This document shows positions 8,038 through 17,201 of a stretch of 64,000 nt of DNA, piece by piece. Within the stretch, counting starts at the first letter, position 1. Every line of letters starts with the position of its first letter. Origin of the DNA: Actinacidiphila paucisporea (lineage in GTDB: Bacteria; Actinomycetota; Actinomycetes; Streptomycetales; Streptomycetaceae); assembly GCF_900142575.1 (NCBI RefSeq), contig NZ_FRBI01000001.1:187014-251013 (forward strand), in the 5' to 3' direction. The position numbers and the translations under genes are program-made. The notes under the pieces are model-generated. The model was not told the origin of the DNA. It was given only the letters and a program-made list of their open reading frames with translations, and did not search any database.

Positions 8038-9657
8038 ATGACGGATTCCCCGGAGCTGGCAGAAGCGATCGCACCGCAGGACGGGAACCCGGCCGCACCG
8101 GCCGGGGCGCGGAGTGCGGGAGACGTCGTCACACCCGAGGTGGTGGCGCGGCTGACGCGCGGGCTGCTGGGGGAGACCAGGACGGTGAGCCATACGCCGC
8201 TCACCGGCGAGCGGCTCGCCGAGTATCCGGAGGCGTCGCCGGACGATGTCGCGGAGGCGTTCAGGAGGGCCAGGAGCGCCCAGGCCGCGTGGGCGCGGAC
8301 GCCGGTCCGCCGGCGGGCCGGCGTACTGCTCAGGTTCCACGACCTGGTCCTGGAGCGGCAGGCCGAGGTGCTTGACCTCATCCAGGTCGAGACGGGCAAG
8401 GCCCGCCTGCACGCGCACGAGGAGGTGCAGGTCGTCGCGATGGCGGCGCGGCACTACGGGCGCAAGGCCCCGGCGTATCTGGGGCCGAAGCGGCACCAGG
8501 GCGCGATCCCGACGCTGACCCGTACGGTCGAACTGCGCCAGCCGCGCGGGGTGGTGGGGCAGATCGCCCCGTGGAACTACCCGTTCGAGCTGTCGGTGGG
8601 GGACGCCCTGCCCGCCCTGGTCGCGGGCAACGCCGTCGTGATGAAGCCGGACACCGAGACCGCGCTGACCGCGCTGTGGGCGCGCGAGCGGATGATCGAG
8701 GCGGGACTGCCCGAGGGCGTGTGGCAGATCGTGATCGGCGACGGACCGGTCGTCGGGCCCGCGGTGGTCGACCACGCTGACTACGTGTCCTTCACCGGCT
8801 CGACCCGCACGGGCCGCGAGGTGGCGCAGCGCGCGGCCGCCCGGCTGATCGGGGCGAGCCTGGAGCTGGGCGGCAAGAACGCGCTGCTGGTGCTGCGCGA
8901 CGCGGACCTGGACAAGGCCGCGGACGGCGCGGTCCGCGCCTGCTTCGCCTCGGCGGGCCAGCTGTGCATCTCCGTCGAGCGGTTGTTCGTCGACGAGACG
9001 GTGGCCGACGCCTTCCTGTCGAAATTCGCCGCCAGGACGAAGGCGTTGAGGCTCGGCACGGCGCTGGCGTACGGCGCGGGCATGGGATCGCTGGTGGGGC
9101 GGCGGCAGTTGGACGTGGTGACGCGCCACGTGGACGAGGCGCGCGAGAAGGGCGCGAAGGTGCTGGCCGGCGGCCGGGCGCGGCCGGACATCGGGCCGTA
9201 CGTCTACGAGCCGACGATCCTGGACGGCGTCGAGGCGCCGATGGCGGTGTGCACCGAGGAGACCTTCGGGCCGGTCGTCTCCGTCTACCGCTTCCGCGAC
9301 GAGGAGGAGGCGGTCGAGCGGGCCAACTCCACGGATTACGGCCTCAATTCCAGCGTCTGGACCCGGGACACCCGCCGCGGCGCCCGTATCGCGGCCCGGC
9401 TGCGCTCGGGCACGGTGAACGTCAACGAGGCCTACGCCGCCGCCTACGGCAGCGTGCACGCCCCGATGGGCGGCATGAAGGACTCGGGGCTGGGCCGCAG
9501 GCACGGCTCGGAGGGCATCCTGAAGTTCACCGAGGCCCAGACCGTCGCCACGCAGCGGCTGCTCCCCATGGCGCCCTCCTTCGGCATGGACGACGAGAAG
9601 TACGCGGCTTTCCTGACCCGTTCGCTGCGGCTGATGAAGAAGCTCCGGATGCGCTGA
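8038..9657 (+). CDS. NAD(P)-dependent succinate-semialdehyde dehydrogenase family protein
   Basis: 539-residue aldehyde dehydrogenase. The catalytic glutamate is E276 in SLELGGKN and the nucleophilic cysteine is C310 in ASAGQLCIS. The NAD-fold motif IAPWNYPFEL and the C-terminal GMKDSGLGRRHG are present. It matches the Streptomyces family annotated as succinic-semialdehyde dehydrogenase, which oxidises the semialdehyde to succinate and feeds the TCA cycle; the exact aldehyde cannot be read from sequence. The ATG at 8038 has no Shine-Dalgarno sequence, so the message may be leaderless. The next gene, an FAD oxidoreductase, begins 16 bases after the stop, so the two are probably co-transcribed. 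Confidence 0.87.
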   Translation: MTDSPELAEAIAPQDGNPAAPAGARSAGDVVTPEVVARLTRGLLGETRTVSHTPLTGERLAEYPEASPDDVAEAFRRARSAQAAWARTPVRRRAGVLLRFHDLVLERQAEVLDLIQVETGKARLHAHEEVQVVAMAARHYGRKAPAYLGPKRHQGAIPTLTRTVELRQPRGVVGQIAPWNYPFELSVGDALPALVAGNAVVMKPDTETALTALWARERMIEAGLPEGVWQIVIGDGPVVGPAVVDHADYVSFTGSTRTGREVAQRAAARLIGASLELGGKNALLVLRDADLDKAADGAVRACFASAGQLCISVERLFVDETVADAFLSKFAARTKALRLGTALAYGAGMGSLVGRRQLDVVTRHVDEAREKGAKVLAGGRARPDIGPYVYEPTILDGVEAPMAVCTEETFGPVVSVYRFRDEEEAVERANSTDYGLNSSVWTRDTRRGARIAARLRSGTVNVNEAYAAAYGSVHAPMGGMKDSGLGRRHGSEGILKFTEAQTVATQRLLPMAPSFGMDDEKYAAFLTRSLRLMKKLRMR

Positions 9658-9673
9658 GCGCGGGAGGCACTGG

Positions 9674-11500
9674 ATGTCACAGGAAGACGCCAAGGACAGC
9701 GGCCGCGACGACGGCCACGGCCACGACTACGACGTGATCGTCATCGGCTCCGGCTTCGGCGGCGCCGTCTCGGCGCTGCGGCTGACCGAGAAGGGCTACC
9801 GGGTCGCGGTGCTGGAGGCCGGCCGCCGCTTCGCCCGTGACGAACTGCCCAGGAACTCCTGGGACGTCAAGAACTACCTGTGGGCGCCCGCGCTCGGCCT
9901 GTACGGCATCCAGCGCATCCACGTCCTCGGCAATGTGCTGGTGCTGGCCGGCGCCGGGGTGGGCGGCGGCTCGCTCAACTACGCCAACACCCTCTACGTG
10001 CCGCCCGCCGCCTTCTTCCAGGACCGCCAGTGGGGCCGCATCACCGACTGGCAGGAGGAGTTGGCGCCGTACTACGACCAGGCGCGGCGCATGCTCGGGG
10101 TGCGGCTCAATCCCACCGTCACGCCCTCGGACGTGCATCTGAAGGCCGCCGCCGAGCAGATGGGTGTCGGCGACACCTTCCACCTGGCCCCCGTCGGCGT
10201 CTTCTTCGGTGACGGTGAGGACGCGGACGGCCGGCAGAAGGCGAAGCCCGGCGAGGAGGTCCCCGATCCGTACTTCGGCGGGGCCGGGCCGTCCAGGAAG
10301 GCGTGCACCGAGTGCGGGGAGTGCATGACCGGGTGCCGGCACGGTGCCAAGAACACCCTCAACGAGAACTACCTGCACCTGGCGCAGCAGGCAGGCGCGG
10401 TCGTCCACCCGATGACCACCGTCGTCGACCTGGCCGAGGACCCCGAGGGCGGCTACCGGGTCACCACCGTCCCCACCGACCGCCGCAGGAAGGGCGAGCG
10501 GCGGGCACTGCGGGCCGGGCAGGTGGTGGTCGCGGCGGGCACGTACGGCACGCAGACGCTGCTGCACGCCATGCGGGACGCCGGCCGGCTGCCCCGGATG
10601 TCGGCCCGGCTCGGCGAGCTGACCCGGACGAACTCGGAGGCGCTGGTCGGCGCCCAGACCACGCCGGGCCGCTACCGCAGGAAGCACCCGGACCGGACGC
10701 TGGACTTCACCCGGGGCGTGGCCATCACCTCGTCGGTGCACCCCAACGACCACACCCACATCGAGCCGGTCCGCTACGGCCGCGGCTCCAACGCGATGGG
10801 CTCGCTGTCGCTGCTGGCCGCGCCCTACCGCGGCAGGGTGCCGCGCTGGCTGGAATTCCTCGGCAACAACGTCAAGCACCCGGTGGTGGCGCTGCGCTCG
10901 CTGTCCAACTACCGCTGGTCGGAGCGCACGATCATCGGCCTGGTCATGCAGACCAGCGACAACTCGCTGGCGACGTACCGGAAGACCAAGGGCCTGGGCA
11001 AGGGGCTGCTGACCGCGCGGCAGGGCCACGGCGAGCCCAACCCGGTGCACATCCCCGAGGGCGCGCAGGCGGCCCGGCTGATCGCCGAGCAGATCAACGG
11101 CTTCCCCGGCAGCAATGTCGGCGAGGCCACGCAGCGCCCGATGACCGCGCACTTCCTGGGCGGCTGCCCGATCGGCGAGGACGCCGAGCACGGCGTGATC
11201 GACCCCTACCACCGGCTCTTCGGCTACCCGGGCATCCATGTGGTGGACGGCGCGGCCGTGTCGGCGAACCTCGGCGTGAACCCGTCGCTGACCATCACCG
11301 CGCAGGCGGAACGGGCGATGTCGCTGTGGCCGAACCGGGGCGAGGCGGACCCGCGGCCGGCCCAGGGCGAGGCCTACCGCAGGATCGCCGCGGTCAGGCC
11401 GACCGCCCCGGTGGTGCCGGAGGACGCCTTCGGCGGTCTGCGGCTGCCGCTGCTGCCCGTTCCCGCGGTGCCGCCGGCGCAGACCGTTCCTGACAAATAG
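9674..11500 (+). CDS. GMC-family FAD oxidoreductase with a four-cysteine cluster (cholesterol-oxidase-like)
   Basis: 608 residues. The N-terminal FAD-binding fold has VIVIGSGFGGAVSALRL, and the C-terminal GMC signature includes HVVDGAAVSANLGVNPSLTI. A CTECGECMTGCRHGAKN segment at about residues 213-229 gives the spacing C-x2-C-x2-C-x3-C, which resembles a 4Fe-4S ligand set. There is no signal peptide, so it is cytoplasmic. Family members oxidise alcohols or sterols; the substrate here is unknown. GGGAGG precedes the ATG. It sits 16 bases behind the aldehyde dehydrogenase, which suggests a two-step alcohol-to-acid oxidation, though that is inference from context only. Confidence 0.85.
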   Translation: MSQEDAKDSGRDDGHGHDYDVIVIGSGFGGAVSALRLTEKGYRVAVLEAGRRFARDELPRNSWDVKNYLWAPALGLYGIQRIHVLGNVLVLAGAGVGGGSLNYANTLYVPPAAFFQDRQWGRITDWQEELAPYYDQARRMLGVRLNPTVTPSDVHLKAAAEQMGVGDTFHLAPVGVFFGDGEDADGRQKAKPGEEVPDPYFGGAGPSRKACTECGECMTGCRHGAKNTLNENYLHLAQQAGAVVHPMTTVVDLAEDPEGGYRVTTVPTDRRRKGERRALRAGQVVVAAGTYGTQTLLHAMRDAGRLPRMSARLGELTRTNSEALVGAQTTPGRYRRKHPDRTLDFTRGVAITSSVHPNDHTHIEPVRYGRGSNAMGSLSLLAAPYRGRVPRWLEFLGNNVKHPVVALRSLSNYRWSERTIIGLVMQTSDNSLATYRKTKGLGKGLLTARQGHGEPNPVHIPEGAQAARLIAEQINGFPGSNVGEATQRPMTAHFLGGCPIGEDAEHGVIDPYHRLFGYPGIHVVDGAAVSANLGVNPSLTITAQAERAMSLWPNRGEADPRPAQGEAYRRIAAVRPTAPVVPEDAFGGLRLPLLPVPAVPPAQTVPDK

Positions 11501-11917
11501 TGCGGAACACGCTGTAATGTGTGCTGCGTGGTGTTCTCTTCGCAGAGCGGCCGGTTCCGGGCGTCCCCGGCACCGACCGCCTCTTTAGAGTCGTGACCGG
11601 GCTGCTGTCCCCTGCCGTCCGGTCACCTTTGCACCGAGGCGAGGTCCCACGGCGGGCGCATTGCTGCGGCCCGCCTCATCGCACCGGTCACACCCCGCCC
11701 AGCTGCGTCTGGGCGGTGTCCATTCCACGCGTGGTGTTGGGTTACCGCCCCTGGCTGGCACGGACACCACCTCCAACGAAGGGGCCACCGCCCGGTCACG
11801 TGCCGTTTGGGTGATCCCCCTCGAAAGGGTCGCCGGGTGTGCGAGGTCATGGGGCCGATCGGGGCGACGGTAGAATTGGTATCCGACCCCATTGCAGCAA
11901 CCGCCGGAAGGCAGCCC
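11501..11917 (+). other. Leader/intergenic region before guaA
   Basis: 417 bases without a convincing gene. Two GC-rich hairpins are visible: GGCGGGC/GCCCGCC (11651-11657 with 11669-11675) and CCGCCCAG/CTGGGCGG (11695-11702 with 11709-11716). They could end the upstream oxidoreductase transcript. A TAGAAT at 11871-11876 is a good -10 candidate for guaA, but its -35 is poor. Confidence 0.4.
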
Positions 11918-13522
11918 GTGGCATCTGCGACCCCCGCCGCCCCCGACCCCAGCACCGAGGCCGCGACGGACACCGTCCTCGTCGTCGACTTCGGGGCGCA
12001 GTATGCCCAGCTCATCGCCCGCCGGGTGCGTGAGGCGCGGGTGTACAGCGAGATCGTGCCCTCGACCATGCCGGTCGCCGAGATGCTGGCGAAGGGCCCG
12101 AAGGCGGTCATCCTGTCCGGCGGCCCCTCGTCGGTCTACGAGCCGGGCGCGCCGACGCTGGACCGGGCGCTCTTCGAGGCCGGGGTGCCGGTCTTCGGCA
12201 TGTGCTACGGCTTCCAGCTGATGGCGACGACGCTGGGCGGCACCGTCGACAACACCGGGGCGCGCGAGTACGGGCGTACGGAGCTGACCGTTTCCAGGGC
12301 CGCCTCGACGCTCTTCGAGGGCACCCCCGACCAGCAGTCGGTGTGGATGTCGCACGGCGACGCGTGCTCGGCCGCGCCCGAGGGCTTCACGGTGACCGCC
12401 TCCACCGACGTCGTCCCGGTCGCCGCGTTCGAGAACGACGAGAAGCGGCTCTACGGCGTGCAGTACCACCCCGAGGTGCTGCACACCACGCACGGCCAGC
12501 AGATCCTCGAGCACTTCCTCTACCGCGGCGCCGGCCTGGCCCCGACCTGGACCACCACCAACGTGGTGGACGAGCAGGTCGCGCTGATCCGCGCCCAGGT
12601 CGGCAGCAGCCGGGCCATCTGCGGCCTGTCCGGCGGCGTCGACTCCGCCGTCGCGGCCGCCCTGGTCCAAAAGGCCATCGGCAGCCAGCTGACCTGCGTC
12701 TACGTCGACCACGGGCTGATGCGCAAGGGCGAGACCGAGCAGGTCGAGAAGGACTTCGTGGCCGCGACCGGGGTGCAGCTCAGGGTCGTGGACGCCTCCG
12801 AGCGCTTCCTGTCCGCGCTGGCCGGGGTGTCCGACCCCGAGCAGAAGCGCAAGATCATCGGCCGGGAGTTCATCCGGGTCTTCGAGCAGGCGCAGGCCGA
12901 GATCGTCGCAGAGGCGCCCGGCGACCACCCGGTGGAGTTCCTGGTCCAGGGCACCCTCTACCCCGACGTGGTGGAGTCCGGCGGTGGCACCGGCACCGCC
13001 AACATCAAGTCGCACCACAATGTCGGCGGCCTCCCCGAGGACCTGGAATTCCAGCTGGTCGAACCGCTGCGCAAGCTCTTCAAGGACGAGGTCCGGATGG
13101 TCGGCCAGGAGCTGGGCCTGCCCGAGGAGATCGTCCAGCGGCAGCCCTTCCCCGGGCCCGGCCTGGGCATCCGCATCGTCGGCGAGGTCACCCGCGAGCG
13201 CCTCGACCTGCTCCGCGAGGCCGACGCGATCGCCCGCGAGGAGCTGACCGCGGCCGGCCTGGACCGGGACATCTGGCAGTGCCCGGTCGTACTGCTCGCC
13301 GACGTCCGCTCGGTCGGCGTCCAGGGCGACGGCCGCACCTACGGCCACCCCATCGTGCTGCGCCCGGTCTCCTCCGAGGACGCGATGACCGCCGACTGGT
13401 CCCGCCTGCCCTACGACATCCTGGCCCGTATCTCCACCCGCATCACCAACGAGGTCAAGGACGTCAACCGGGTCACCCTCGACATCACGAGCAAGCCCCC
13501 GGGCACGATCGAGTGGGAGTAG
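11918..13522 (+). CDS. guaA: GMP synthase (glutamine-hydrolysing)
   Basis: 534 residues. The N-terminal class I amidotransferase has the nucleophile C96 (FGMCYGFQ) and the pair H184/E186 (QYHPEV). The ATP-pyrophosphatase loop is SGGVDSAV, and KSHHNVGG plus the C-terminal dimerisation domain ending [10 protein letters not shown] are present. It converts XMP, ATP and glutamine to GMP in the cytoplasm, the last step of guanine nucleotide synthesis. The GTG at 11918 follows GGAAGG. The start at 11807 that the frame also allows would add an untypical N-terminus across the -10 candidate, so it was not used. Full family length. Confidence 0.97.
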   Translation: MASATPAAPDPSTEAATDTVLVVDFGAQYAQLIARRVREARVYSEIVPSTMPVAEMLAKGPKAVILSGGPSSVYEPGAPTLDRALFEAGVPVFGMCYGFQLMATTLGGTVDNTGAREYGRTELTVSRAASTLFEGTPDQQSVWMSHGDACSAAPEGFTVTASTDVVPVAAFENDEKRLYGVQYHPEVLHTTHGQQILEHFLYRGAGLAPTWTTTNVVDEQVALIRAQVGSSRAICGLSGGVDSAVAAALVQKAIGSQLTCVYVDHGLMRKGETEQVEKDFVAATGVQLRVVDASERFLSALAGVSDPEQKRKIIGREFIRVFEQAQAEIVAEAPGDHPVEFLVQGTLYPDVVESGGGTGTANIKSHHNVGGLPEDLEFQLVEPLRKLFKDEVRMVGQELGLPEEIVQRQPFPGPGLGIRIVGEVTRERLDLLREADAIAREELTAAGLDRDIWQCPVVLLADVRSVGVQGDGRTYGHPIVLRPVSSEDAMTADWSRLPYDILARISTRITNEVKDVNRVTLDITSKPPGTIEWE

Positions 13523-13673
13523 CCGCCGGGCGGCCGTCTTCCGCGCCTCCCGCGGACTTCTCGCCGTTCGGGTGAGTCACAGCGCGCTGGTGTACGTATG
13601 ACTCTCGGACGCCCGCGCACCGGAAGGCCGCTTCCGCTCGACGACACGCGCGCGGCGGGAGAGGCGGGAGACG

Positions 13674-14237
13674 ATGCGCGACACCATCGACAGCTGGCGG
13701 GAGACCGCCCGGCGCCATGCTCTGCTGCCGTTGCGGGTCTTCCTCGGGGTGACCTTCATCTACGCCGGCCTGGACAAGCTGACCAGTGACACCTTCCTCT
13801 CCGACGGTGCCAGCGGGTCGCTGGTGCAGATCCTGCACGGGTCGCACGACTCGGCCGCGATCCCCGGGATGATCGACCTCGCGCTCAAGGCGCCGCATCC
13901 GTTCGGGTACGCGATAGCGCTCGGCGAGCTGGCGGTCGGCCTCGGCACGCTGGTCGGGCTGCTGGGGCGGGTCGCGGCGGCCGGCGGTGCGGCGATCTCG
14001 CTGAGCCTGTGGCTGACCGTGAGCTGGTCCACGTCGCCGTACTACTACGGCAACGACCTGGCGTACCTGATGGCGTGGCTGCCGCTGGTGCTGGCCGGGG
14101 CGCCCACCGTGTCCCTCGACCGGTGGCTGCGCCGCCGCCGGCAGGGTGGCGCCGTGCCGGCGGCGCGTACCGCCACCGCGGACGCTACGGGCGCCGCCGT
14201 GCACGGCGGGCCCGTACGGACCGCGCCGCCTGCGTGA
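13674..14237 (+). CDS. DoxX family membrane protein
   Basis: 187 residues with four predicted membrane helices. The DoxX-like N-terminus LLPLRVFLGVTFIYAGLDKL is followed by helices around 80-100, 105-125 and 130-150, and by a basic tail RRRRQGG. DoxX proteins are small membrane proteins tied in some bacteria to thiosulfate or quinol oxidation and redox balance; no specific role can be assigned here. The ATG follows GGGAG. Its last 53 bases overlap the convergent small membrane-protein gene on the other strand. Confidence 0.85.
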   Translation: MRDTIDSWRETARRHALLPLRVFLGVTFIYAGLDKLTSDTFLSDGASGSLVQILHGSHDSAAIPGMIDLALKAPHPFGYAIALGELAVGLGTLVGLLGRVAAAGGAAISLSLWLTVSWSTSPYYYGNDLAYLMAWLPLVLAGAPTVSLDRWLRRRRQGGAVPAARTATADATGAAVHGGPVRTAPPA

Positions 14238-14403
14238 CGATGCCGGCCGCGGCGGCCAGTGCCAGGCCGCCGAGGGCCAGCGGGCCTGAGCGGGAGGGGC
14301 GCAGGTCCCACACGCCGCCCGCGTCCAGCAGGAAGAAGACGGTCAGGGTGATCAGGACCAGGCCCATGACCAGGGCCGCGGGTTCGAAGCGGTGCCTGTT
14401 CAC
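14185..14403 (-). CDS. Small two-helix membrane protein
   Basis: 72 residues with two hydrophobic helices (about 9-28 and 41-60) and an Arg-rich C-terminus (RARRARRRP). Its ATG overlaps the stop of the upstream PspC gene by four bases (ATGA), the mark of translational coupling, so it is very likely real and co-expressed with it. I do not recognise a family. It converges with DoxX and overlaps it by 53 bases. Confidence 0.7.
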   Translation of the reverse strand: MNRHRFEPAALVMGLVLITLTVFFLLDAGGVWDLRPSRSGPLALGGLALAAAAGIVTQAARSVRARRARRRP

Positions 14404-15710
14404 CGGACCACCTTGAGCCGGCCGACGCCGACCTCGACCCGCAGGTCGAGGGTGCCGGTCGACGCGGTGCCCGCGGGGGGCCGCAGCGTCACCGTGCGGT
14501 GCTGTCCGGTCTTGACGTCCACGCCGTGATTCACCTTTCCCGGCAGCACGGTCTCACCGGCGCCGAGGTCGTAGTCGAGCACCACGGTGGCGCCCGGTGG
14601 CAGCAGCACTTCCGCCTGGCCCGCGCCCACCTTGAGGTGGGTGTGCACGGTGCCGCCGTCCAGCGGGAGCGCGCGCAGGTCGAGCAGGCCGCGCCCGGTG
14701 CCGCGCTCGTACAGCTGGTGCACGCCCGCCGCGGTGACCGGGCGCCAGGTGGTGGTGCCCACGCCGTGGCCGGTCCTGGGCAGCGAGGTGACGCCGACCA
14801 GCGCCGCCAGCGTCAGCACCGCGAAGAATGCGGTGCCGCCCCTGGCCCGTCCGGCGAAGGACCCGACCACGAAGGCCGCGCCCAGCACGCCGAGCGCCGA
14901 CGCCAGGCCGATCTCCGCGCTGACGCGCACCGGCTGGTACGGCCAGGACACCCCGGTGCCGACCGCCAGCGCCGTTACCGTCAGCAGCAGGACCGCCAGC
15001 GCGAACGGCCAGTTGCGCTCCTGCCCCGCCCTGACCGCCTTCTTCCGGTCCCGCCACGCCTGCCGGTCGATGTCGCCGTACGGCCCGTCGTCGGGGCCCC
15101 ACAGATACGGCGGCGGCTCCTTCGCCAGCGGGTCGCGCCACCAGGACGGCGACCCGCCCGGCTCCGGCGGCGCCTGGACGGCGGGCGGCGCGTCCACCAC
15201 GCCCGCGGCCGCCGCCGGCGAGGCCGCCTCGCCGGGCGCCCGCCTGCGCTGCGTCGACCAGTAGACGGCGCTCGCGGTGGCGAACAGCAGGATCAGTGAG
15301 AAGGCCTGGTTGGCGCCGTTGCCGAGCATCGAGGCGTACAGGCCGCAGCCGACCAGCGCCATCAGGACCGCGGTCAGCGGGGCCCCCTCGATCCGCCCCG
15401 ACATCAGCCGGTGCGCCTCGCTCTGCTCCTCGCCCTCCTGCGGGATGACCAGCCAGCCCATGCCGTAGATGATCAGGCCTATGCCGCCGGTCAGCGACAG
15501 GACGGCGAGCACGATACGGAAGATCACCGGGTCGACGCCGAAGTAGCGGCCCGCGCCGTCGCAGACGCCGGCCAGCACCTTGTGCTCCCGGCCCCGGGCG
15601 ATACGCGGTCGGCGCGCGCTCTCCTCGGGCGCCGATTCCTCCCCGGCGGTGGCGCGGGTGGCACCGGTGGGTGCTGCCTCGTCGTGCGGCTCGTACGTCA
15701 TGGCCACCAT
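14400..15710 (-). CDS. PspC-domain membrane protein
   Basis: 436 residues. A PspC domain near 25-90 (KVLAGVCDGAGRYFGVDPVI, then a helix ending YGMGWLVIPQ) is followed by further membrane helices near 110-150, a Pro-rich loop, and helices at about 250-320. The C-terminal 120 residues form a soluble beta-type domain (LLDLRALPLDGG, ATVVLDYDLGAG) like the DUF2154/LiaF C-terminus. Such proteins sit beside LiaRS-like envelope-stress systems. The start at 15710 is chosen because GGGAGG lies 7 bases upstream; the in-frame ATG at 15701 is the alternative. It is divergent from a PspC-histidine kinase across an 11-bp repeat array. Confidence 0.85.
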   Translation of the reverse strand: MVAMTYEPHDEAAPTGATRATAGEESAPEESARRPRIARGREHKVLAGVCDGAGRYFGVDPVIFRIVLAVLSLTGGIGLIIYGMGWLVIPQEGEEQSEAHRLMSGRIEGAPLTAVLMALVGCGLYASMLGNGANQAFSLILLFATASAVYWSTQRRRAPGEAASPAAAAGVVDAPPAVQAPPEPGGSPSWWRDPLAKEPPPYLWGPDDGPYGDIDRQAWRDRKKAVRAGQERNWPFALAVLLLTVTALAVGTGVSWPYQPVRVSAEIGLASALGVLGAAFVVGSFAGRARGGTAFFAVLTLAALVGVTSLPRTGHGVGTTTWRPVTAAGVHQLYERGTGRGLLDLRALPLDGGTVHTHLKVGAGQAEVLLPPGATVVLDYDLGAGETVLPGKVNHGVDVKTGQHRTVTLRPPAGTASTGTLDLRVEVGVGRLKVVR

Positions 15711-15744
15711 GGTGGCGCCTCCCGGCGCCGCCCGGCACCTGCCC

Positions 15745-15815
15745 CGACCCTGGTCGGACCCTGATCCGACCCTGGTCCGCCACCCGGGGCGACCCTTGGG
15801 GGTCCGACCCTGATG
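15745..15815. promoter_or_regulatory. Array of 11-bp direct repeats between divergent PspC genes
   Basis: Three head-to-tail 11-mers lie at 15745-15755 (CGACCCTGGTC), 15756-15766 (GGACCCTGATC) and 15767-15777 (CGACCCTGGTC). Two further related units are at 15790 (CGACCCTTGGGGGTC) and 15805-15815 (CGACCCTGATG). The unit length is close to one helical turn, so the sites would lie on the same DNA face. The position between a membrane PspC operon and a sensor kinase/LuxR-type regulator operon suggests binding sites for that regulator. This is inferred from layout. Confidence 0.6.
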
Positions 15816-15848
15816 CCCCGGCGGGTCCATACGTGTGACGATCGGGGT

Positions 15849-17201
15849 ATGTCAGCGAGCAGTGCCCCGTCCGGGGCGCACACGGGACCGCCGGGCGGCG
15901 GCGCGCGGACGCCCGCCGGTCCGCCCGCGGGCGCCCCCGGCGGCCGTACCGGCGCGTCCTTCCTCAACCCGCCGGAGTCCGCCGACCCCGGCGTGCGCAA
16001 GCTCTACCGCAGCTCCGAGGGCCGGATGGTCGGCGGCGTCGCCCGCGGGCTCGCCGGGCACCTCGGGCTGCCCGTGCTGTGGGTGCGGGCGCTCTTCCTG
16101 GTGCTCGCCGCCTTCAACGGCATCGGCGTGCTGCTCTACGCCGTCTTCTGGTTCTTCGTGCCGCTCGGCATCGGCGGTGTCGCCGAGGCGAAGGAGCCGC
16201 GCGACGCCCGCTCCTGGCTGGCCGGCAAACGGCCCGACAAGGGCCAGGTCATGGCGCTGATCGCGCTCGCGGTCGGCACCGGCATCCTCATCGACAACCT
16301 CAACCTCGGCGCCGCCAACCGTGCCGTGTGGCCGCTGCTGATCGTCGGGCTCGGCGTGGCCCTGGTGTGGCGGCAGGCCGACAACGCCCGCAAGGCCCGC
16401 TGGGTCGAGATGAGCCACGGCAAGCGCTTCTGGCCGCTGGTACGAGCGGCCGGCGGTGTCGCGCTGGTCATCGCCGGCGTCACCGGCTTCATCGTGGTGC
16501 GCGGCACCGGTACCCACGTCGGCGGCATCCTGCAGGCCGCGCTCGCCGTCCTGGTCGGTGTCGCGCTGATAGCCGGGCCGTACCTGGTGCGGATGACGCA
16601 GGACCTGTCGGCGGAGCGGCTGATGCGCATCCGCGCCCAGGAGCGGGCCGAGGTCGCCGCCCACGTGCACGACTCGGTGCTGCACACCCTCACCCTGATC
16701 CAGCGCAGCGCCGACGACCCCCGCGAGGTCTCCCGGCTCGCCCGCGCCCAGGAGCGCGAGCTGCGCGCCTGGCTCTACCGCCCCGAGGGCACCGGCCGCG
16801 ACGACGAGCCGACGACCCTGGCCGACGCGGTGCGGGCCGCCGCCGCCGAGGTGGAGGACGCGCACGGGGTACCGGTGGAGGTGGTCTGCGTCGGCGACTG
16901 CCCGCTGGACGACCGCCTCGTCGCGACGACGCAGGCCGCGCGGGAAGCCATGGTGAACGGCGCCAAGTACGGTGGCGGGGCGGCCGTACAGGTCTACGCC
17001 GAAGTCGAGGACACCCAGGTCTTCGTGTCGGTGCGCGACCACGGGCCCGGCTTCGACCTCGACGCCGTGCCGGACGACCGGATGGGCGTCAGGGAATCGA
17101 TCATCGGCCGGATGCGGCGCAACGGGGGCGAGGCGCGGCTGCGCTCCGCGCCGGGCGGCGGCACCGAAGTCGAACTTGAGATGGAGAGGGTGACGGCATG
17201 A
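15849..17201 (+). CDS. PspC-domain-fused sensor histidine kinase
   Basis: 450 residues. A Gly/Pro-rich head is followed by a PspC domain at about 50-115 (KLYRSSEGRMVGGVARGLAG), then four helices up to about 255. The dimerisation/phosphoacceptor segment carries H274 in HVHDSVLHTL, as in NarL/DesK-type kinases (HisKA_3). The ATPase domain has NGAKYGGG (N box variant), VRDHGPGF and GMGVRESI-like G-box residues. It should sense an envelope signal through its membrane part and phosphorylate the response regulator whose ATG overlaps its stop (ATGA). The ATG at 15849 has only a weak GGGG upstream. Confidence 0.92.
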   Translation: MSASSAPSGAHTGPPGGGARTPAGPPAGAPGGRTGASFLNPPESADPGVRKLYRSSEGRMVGGVARGLAGHLGLPVLWVRALFLVLAAFNGIGVLLYAVFWFFVPLGIGGVAEAKEPRDARSWLAGKRPDKGQVMALIALAVGTGILIDNLNLGAANRAVWPLLIVGLGVALVWRQADNARKARWVEMSHGKRFWPLVRAAGGVALVIAGVTGFIVVRGTGTHVGGILQAALAVLVGVALIAGPYLVRMTQDLSAERLMRIRAQERAEVAAHVHDSVLHTLTLIQRSADDPREVSRLARAQERELRAWLYRPEGTGRDDEPTTLADAVRAAAAEVEDAHGVPVEVVCVGDCPLDDRLVATTQAAREAMVNGAKYGGGAAVQVYAEVEDTQVFVSVRDHGPGFDLDAVPDDRMGVRESIIGRMRRNGGEARLRSAPGGGTEVELEMERVTA

